From Gymnorhina tibicen (Eukaryota; Chordata; Aves; Passeriformes; Artamidae): 64,000 nt of DNA. A program made the translations under genes and the position numbers. The notes under the pieces were generated by a model. That model saw only the letters and a list, made by a program, of their open reading frames with translations. It was not told the origin of the DNA and searched no databases. Below, in pieces: positions 58,660 through 64,000 of the stretch; positions within the stretch are counted from its first letter, which is position 1, and each line of letters starts with the position of its first letter. The DNA is taken from contig VXAZ01008272.1 in assembly GCA_013399875.1 (NCBI GenBank), positions 624,582 through 688,581 of the forward strand, in the 5' to 3' direction.

Positions 58660-60400
58660 GTAATTTTGTTTGCTTTTCCTAGAACACTCATGTCAGGGCT
58701 TCAGGCTGCTCCGCTCCAGCCATGATGGCAACACATTTTCAATATGATCGAACTGCATGTGGGCTCTTGATTCCTGACTTTGAGCCTCCTGCAGTATTAC
58801 AATAGAAAGGTTCAGGAAACAGCTGGACATGGAGAGGTCTTCTTGCTTTCCTGCAGAGCATTCATCTGGTAGCTTGGCAGCCTGTAGTCAGGGCTGGCTG
58901 GGAAGCCCTGAGGCCATGGCATCAATGGATGAGAACCTCTGGCTGGGAGTCCCTCAGAGTGCAACGAGCAGGGACCACGGGCTTGGTCCCCCTGGGGACA
59001 TGTTCCCAAATTTGACATGAAACAGGACTCTTTGCATGGATTGGAGGAGAACTTTATTATTTTCCATTTTCAAAAGGATCCCACAGGGCTGGATCTTGCA
59101 GGGCTCTGCGCACAGATAAGGTGAGATCCAAGTACTTGGTACACACAGAGAACAGGGTCTACTTTGGTCTTATTGTAATTACAGATTTTCAGCTTCAGTG
59201 AGTGCAGCACTGCCTTGCTCTTCCCCAAGGCAGCTTTCTGTTCAGTTATGTCAACCACTGCTTGAGGATTAAAGGCTGATTTTCTAATCTTGTCCTTGGA
59301 AATTTGGTGTCATAGCTTTGATAATGCTAGTTTGCAATGTTGCCTCTTTTATGCCATATTTTATATATTGTCTTCTCCTGACGATATTCACTCTGGTGAT
59401 CAGCACTTACGGACTATTCTTGGAATATACAGGGATTTCAGGCAAACAAAGTGAAAAGAAATTAGGAAAAACAAAAATTGGTTCTGGAAGTAGTCATTCT
59501 GTTGCCAGAGTGAAAAAGGCAGCAGAAGGTACATGAAAATTTTTATTAGCCTTCGGAGGGACACAAAGTTTCGGTTTATAAGGACCTATCATTATTTCAG
59601 ATTACATAAGAAGAAAGAGAAATTCTTTATGAGACTTTGAGGATGTGACCATCTAGCCCCTCCCCATTCTATCAGCTCTCTGTCTTCATTTTTGGTGTGA
59701 GTAGATATATAACCTGGCTTCTGTAATTCCCATAAAAACTCCATACACTATTTTTCATTCTAACAACGCCACCAATAAAACTAAAACCAGTCTGTTTCCT
59801 AGGATAGAGTGCAATAAATGCTTTATATAACATAGTCTGAGGAAAATTTGACAACGAGAAGTGGAGTAGACAGGAAAAATTTGGGGTTATATAACATTCA
59901 TATGGGCAGTGGGAGGAAGTTTTGTACATTATAGGAAGGCTAAATATAGGCTGAGTCAAGACAATGGTGGTAGAAGTGGGAAATGTGCAATGAAAAATAG
60001 TTCTTTTTCTGATAAGCAAAGAAATGGAGAAGAGATTTTGGGATCCAGGTTCAAAAAGGTGAAAACTGAAGAAGTAAAAGAAGTAGTGAGAGAGCAGATC
60101 AGGGAAAAGACACGAGGCAGAAGGACTGAAAAAAATGTCAGTGTCTGGGTGTTCAGAAAATGAAGCAATCCTAAGATTTTGAAAATTAAGGATGGCTTTG
60201 GCACTGGAGGGAAAACCACTGAACAGGAGAAAAATGTTCTGTTTCCAGCACTCAGACAGCACACCAACCTCTCTGTTCTTTGAGATACAGGATGGTAAGA
60301 GAGTGTTTGAACCTGTCTGCATCAGGCAACCTCTGAACACATTAACATGATGGATTTGATCTGGTTCATTTTAGATGGAGAAAGCGTAGGAAGCTAAAGA
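58660..60400. other. Non-coding stretch; purine-rich strand bias
   Basis: From about 59900 to 60240 the plus strand is purine-rich, which keeps the complementary strand free of stops and produces a 222-codon minus-strand frame (59672-60340) with a Ser/Phe-rich, low-complexity product. I regard that frame as a composition effect. Confidence 0.45.
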
Positions 60401-61210
60401 TCATAAAATTACAGGATTGCAGAATTATTTAGGTTGGAGAAGACCTCCAAGATAATTGAGTTGCTTTGATCATCACCATGTCAACCAGACCAGAGCATTA
60501 AGTGCCACATCCAGTCATTTTTTTGAATAACTTCAGGGATGGTGACTCCATCACCTCCCTGGGCAGTCCATTCCAATGCTTAACAACCCTTTCCATAAGA
60601 AATTCTTCCTGATATCCAGCCTGAACCTCCCCTGCCACAGCTTGAGGCCATGTCCTCTTGTCCTATTGCTGATTGCCTGGGGGAAGACGCCAACTCCCAT
60701 CCGGCTGCACCCTCCTTTCAGGCAGTTGCAGAGAGCAAAAAGGTCTTCCCTGAACCTCCTTTTCTTGAGGCTAAACACCCCCAGCTCCCTCAGCTGTTTC
60801 TCACAGGACTTATTCTCTAGACCCTTCACCAGCTCTGTTGCCTTCTCCGGACATGGTCCCAAGCCTTTCTTGCAGTAAAGGGCCCAGAACTGGACACAGG
60901 ACTCAAGTTGCAGCCTCACCAGTGCCGATTACAGAGGGACAATCACTTCCTAAGTCCTACTGGCCACACTATTTTTGATACAAGCCAAAATGCCACTGGA
61001 CTTCTTGGCTACCTGGGCACACACTGGATCATGTTCAACCGCTGTAAACCAGCTCCCCCAGTTCCTTCTCTGATGGGCCACTTTCCAGCGACTCTGCCCC
61101 CAGCCTGTAGCCCTGCAGGGGTTGTTGTGACCCAAGTGCAGGACCCAAGACTTGGCCATACTGAACCTCACACCATTGGCCTTGGCACATCAATCCGGCC
61201 TGTCCAGTTC
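60401..61210 (-). repeat. Long CR1 LINE copy, 3' part, minus strand
   Basis: About 800 bp reads as the reverse complement of neoavian CR1 from its 3' end inwards: GAATTATTTAGGTTGGAGAA, GATGGTGACTCCATCACCTC, CCTGGGCAGTCCATTCCAAT, CATGTCCTCTTGTCCTATTG, CTTCTTGGCTACCTGGGCAC, GGTTGTTGTGACCCAAGTGC, AATCCGGCCTGTCCAG. In sense orientation it covers the ORF2 C-terminus and 3' UTR. It is 5'-truncated at about 61210. Open frames on both strands inside it belong to the element, not to host genes. Confidence 0.96.
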
Positions 61211-62889
61211 TGATGATGAGATGAACCAGTTGGCATTCACTGGATGCGTGTGACTGGACAGTCCTCATCTTAAACCCAGATCTTCTCTCACCACAGGAGC
61301 TTCTGACAGTTGCCTTGGAGAGCACTGAGCAGTGCTCTCAGAGGAAAACCCAAGGCTTTCTCAAACACACTTTGTTTTATGCACTGAACACAAGGCTCAG
61401 CAGACACAGTTGCTGACAATGCACTGTAAGACAAAAGAGAAGATGGCTGTGAAAAGCTGTGGCATCTGGGACCCTGCTTCTAAAGTGCAGGCATCTTCCC
61501 AATCCTGGCCTTGTGGAGAAAAAGGCAATCTGAACATTTTACACCCCAGCAGACCCTCTGCAGCAAACAGTCATGAGCCCAGGAGGATTTAAATAAAATT
61601 TTGATTTTGATCTGCCTCTAATTCCTTTTGATCCTTAAGACTAAACTTTGTTCTAATTGTATATGTGTGATGCTGGTACAGTAGAGCTGCTCTCCTTTAG
61701 AGGACTGAACACCAGCAGCACTCAGGATGTGTCCTGGGCCTGTACCTGATAAAGTATGAAAACATCCTGCTGCCTACTCTGTCAAGGGTTTGTTTCTCTA
61801 TGAAAATTCTTTCTCTTAATCTTTGATTTATGATTGTATGAGAAAATATTCTAATGAGCATTGAAACACTGAACAGGACTCTCCCTTGGGGGGAGATACT
61901 GCCACCCTGATGCTGCCATCCCTCTTCTGTGCCCTTCTCACAGCCTCACTGCTTGATGTCAGAAAATCCTGCATGAAAGGGGGAGTCTAGTTCTCAGGAG
62001 AAGAACAAAACCTGACTCATGTAGTGCTCTTAGTCTCACAGTAAAGTTAATTTATATTTTCTTTTTGTCTCATTTAACTCCTGAGAGTATTCAAGTGACC
62101 TCTGCCTCAAAACATTGGACATTACCATTTTCATTCCAGCATCCCCGTGTCAAAGACACAATTGAGCTTTCAAGGGAAATCTGAGAAACAGAAGCAAAAG
62201 AGATAACAGAGGCTTCTGAAACTGTGGTGGTGACAGCCCAACTGGCTTCAGCGCATTTGAGTCCTCCCTATTGAGAATTTTTCTCACCTTCACAAAAAGG
62301 ACCAGTATCTATTACAGCCACATGTGTCGACTCCACAGATGCACCTTGTTGATTAGGTGAACTTTGTGTACCTGATCTGCTGGTGTTCGGAAGCCCAGAC
62401 ACAGACAAGGTGTTCTTATTATTCAAGCCTCCCCTACTCTGTGTTGCTACTGTAACTGAACCCCAAAAGATTTAGTGCTGAAGACCCCTGTGTGCATCTA
62501 CCACCAGCTATAATGCTGGTCATTGTAAGCTTCTCTGTGGTGGCAATGGGGCTGTCCACAGAGGCAAGCTCTGTGTGCTGGCTGGGCCCACTTTAAAATA
62601 AAATCACAGTAGGGCTGGAGAATATGGTAAAGGTTTTGAAGGATGCTGAGGTTTTGAAAGACTGAGGCTAATTGTGCTTTCTAGCTGAAGGTACAGCTGC
62701 TTCTGCTGCAAAACACTGAAACAGGATAAATTCAGTTATCAGGCTTTCATACTACTTGAATCATATTACATCAATATATTTGGAAACAATCTGAAGAAAT
62801 GGGCTGAGACTTAGATGACAATGTTCACTGATGGGATCATCTTAAGAAAGCAAATTTGACCAGTGAGGCACAGAGGAATCTCACAGTCC
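61211..62889. other. Non-coding stretch, nothing recognised
   Basis: An AATAAA-containing word (TTTAAATAAAATTTTG, about 61589) occurs without a gene-like sequence before it. The rest is unique-looking sequence. Confidence 0.5.
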
Positions 62890-63270
62890 TGGGTGACTCG
62901 GTGACAAAGTGGTAAGTTGAGCTCTGTAACCCTGACAGGTGAAAAGGCAGGCACAGGAGGCTGGGCTGTGTAAATAACAGTGTAGCCAGCAGATTGAAGA
63001 AAGTGAGGCTAATTAGACCATACCTCAAACACTGAGTCCACTTTTAGGCTCCCAGTATAGGAAAGACTTGGTAACTGTGAGTCCAGTGGAGGGCCACCAG
63101 GATGGTGGCAGCTGAAGTGCCTGTCCTTCAAAGAGAGGCTGGAAATCAGTGTCTATCTAGCCTGGAGAAGAGATGGCTTTGGAAGCCTTCCAGTATATGC
63201 TGACTTTAAGCAGGCTGTTGGGCTTGATGACCTCCAAAAATCCAGCCTGAGCTATCCTGCTATTCTATAA
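62890..63270 (+). repeat. Old CR1 LINE copy with internal deletion, plus strand
   Basis: Follows old CR1 order: GCTGGGCTGTGTAAATAACA, TGTAGCCAGCAGATTGAAG, GGCTCCCAGTATAGGAAAGA, GTGGAGGGCCACCAGGATG, AGCCTGGAGAAGAGATGG, CTTCCAGTATATGC, then jumps to GTTGGGCTTGATGACCTCC and a tail-like GCTATTCTATA. Roughly 250-300 bases of the usual 3' part are missing between CTTCCAGTAT and the end. Confidence 0.85.
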
Positions 63271-64000
63271 TCCTTAGGAATATTAGTTGCAGTTATCAGT
63301 TTTATTTAAACATCAGCTTCATGTATGGGAGCAATCACAATAAGTAAACAGAACATTAGAAATTAGTAGGAAGGGAGCAGAGAAAAACCAGAGATTTTCA
63401 ACATAAATAAAAGGTGTGCCTGGATCATGAACATCATGTGCAAACCTGTTCTCCCACTGAACAAAAAGGATAGAACTAGAAAGTGTGGGTGGAAAGGAAA
63501 GAAAGGTAATTAAAAGTTTGAAAATGAGAGTAATTCATCCAGAACTATTCTTTCTGGATATAAGGTAGCAGGGGAGTTACAGTATAATAAATAAAATCAT
63601 GATTATCATGAGAACATGAAAGAAACCAGGTGGCAAGCTCAAAACAGTCAAAGTGAACAATATCTGCGTTGTAGATAGGATGTCTCAAGAAAGCAGTGGG
63701 CTTGTGAGTGGGTAGGAGAAAAGGCTGGATTCTATGGACACGATGCCAAGATTTCCGTGCAAGTTTTTCAGAAAATGAAGAAAAAATGAACAAAGAAAAT
63801 GAAGAAAATCTAAATAAGAATACATTACAGCAATACTGCTATTCAAATGAATTGAGACAATACACATATTTAGCAGTTTACAAGTTTATTAAAGAATGGC
63901 TTCACCTTCACTTACTGTCAGTCAGTACAGCTTCCTGGAAACAACAGGTTAAAATTCTACTATATGCAAATCAGAGCCTTTGCTACGGAACTCAGGACTC
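63271..64000. other. Non-coding right edge, nothing recognised
   Basis: A-rich on the plus strand; minus-strand open frames here are short and lack splice support. Confidence 0.5.

Noticed and set aside
59672..60340. 222-codon minus-strand open frame
   Set aside because: Its product is Ser/Phe-rich low complexity and follows from a purine-rich plus strand that lacks stop codons in complement.
60551..60919. Open frames of about 100-120 codons on both strands
   Set aside because: They lie wholly inside the long CR1 copy and represent LINE sequence.
1..64000. CRISPR arrays, tRNA/rRNA genes, operons
   Set aside because: No regularly spaced repeats, no cloverleaf or rRNA core sequence seen, and the repeat content shows vertebrate nuclear DNA.

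Overview
The window looks like bird nuclear DNA, probably intergenic and intronic. Two things point there. CR1 LINE fragments occur on both strands and carry the family's 3' ends (repeated ATTCTATGATTCT-type tails or their reverse complement); one minus-strand copy is about 800 bp and resembles neoavian CR1. Two solo retroviral LTRs also fit the compact class II (ERVK/alpharetrovirus-like) LTRs common in birds. There is no bacterial gene organisation, no rRNA or tRNA gene that I can see, and no long intact gene.

Layout. 1-300: a poly(A)-signal/A-tract end. 639-1256: solo LTR, minus strand. 5.2-6.4 kb: a probable two-exon 3' end of a minus-strand gene. 11.1 kb: CR1. 14.6-15.4 kb: a possible cysteine-rich exon pair, minus strand. 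18.9, 20.6 and 25.6 kb: CR1 fragments. 29.7-32.8 kb: the densest cluster of coding-like exons, all minus strand; the best is a two-exon unit for a 133-residue protein at 29747-30215. 35.5-36.2 kb: CR1 remnant. 45062-45376: a very clean solo LTR with a perfect target duplication. 46.6-47.0 kb: a weaker LTR-like segment. 53.7-58.7 kb: isolated plus-strand exon-like ORFs and an ancient MIR-type SINE. 60.4-61.2 and 62.9-63.3 kb: CR1 remnants. The rest is unique-looking, AT-rich, non-coding sequence with short homopolymers.

All protein-coding calls rest only on open frames, splice-signal quality and phase agreement between neighbouring exons. None is matched to a named gene with confidence. Repeat calls rest on recognising conserved family sequence, boundaries and target-site duplications, and are much firmer. 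I found no operon-like or defence-like system; the most interesting material is the phase-consistent minus-strand exon chains and the two LTRs.
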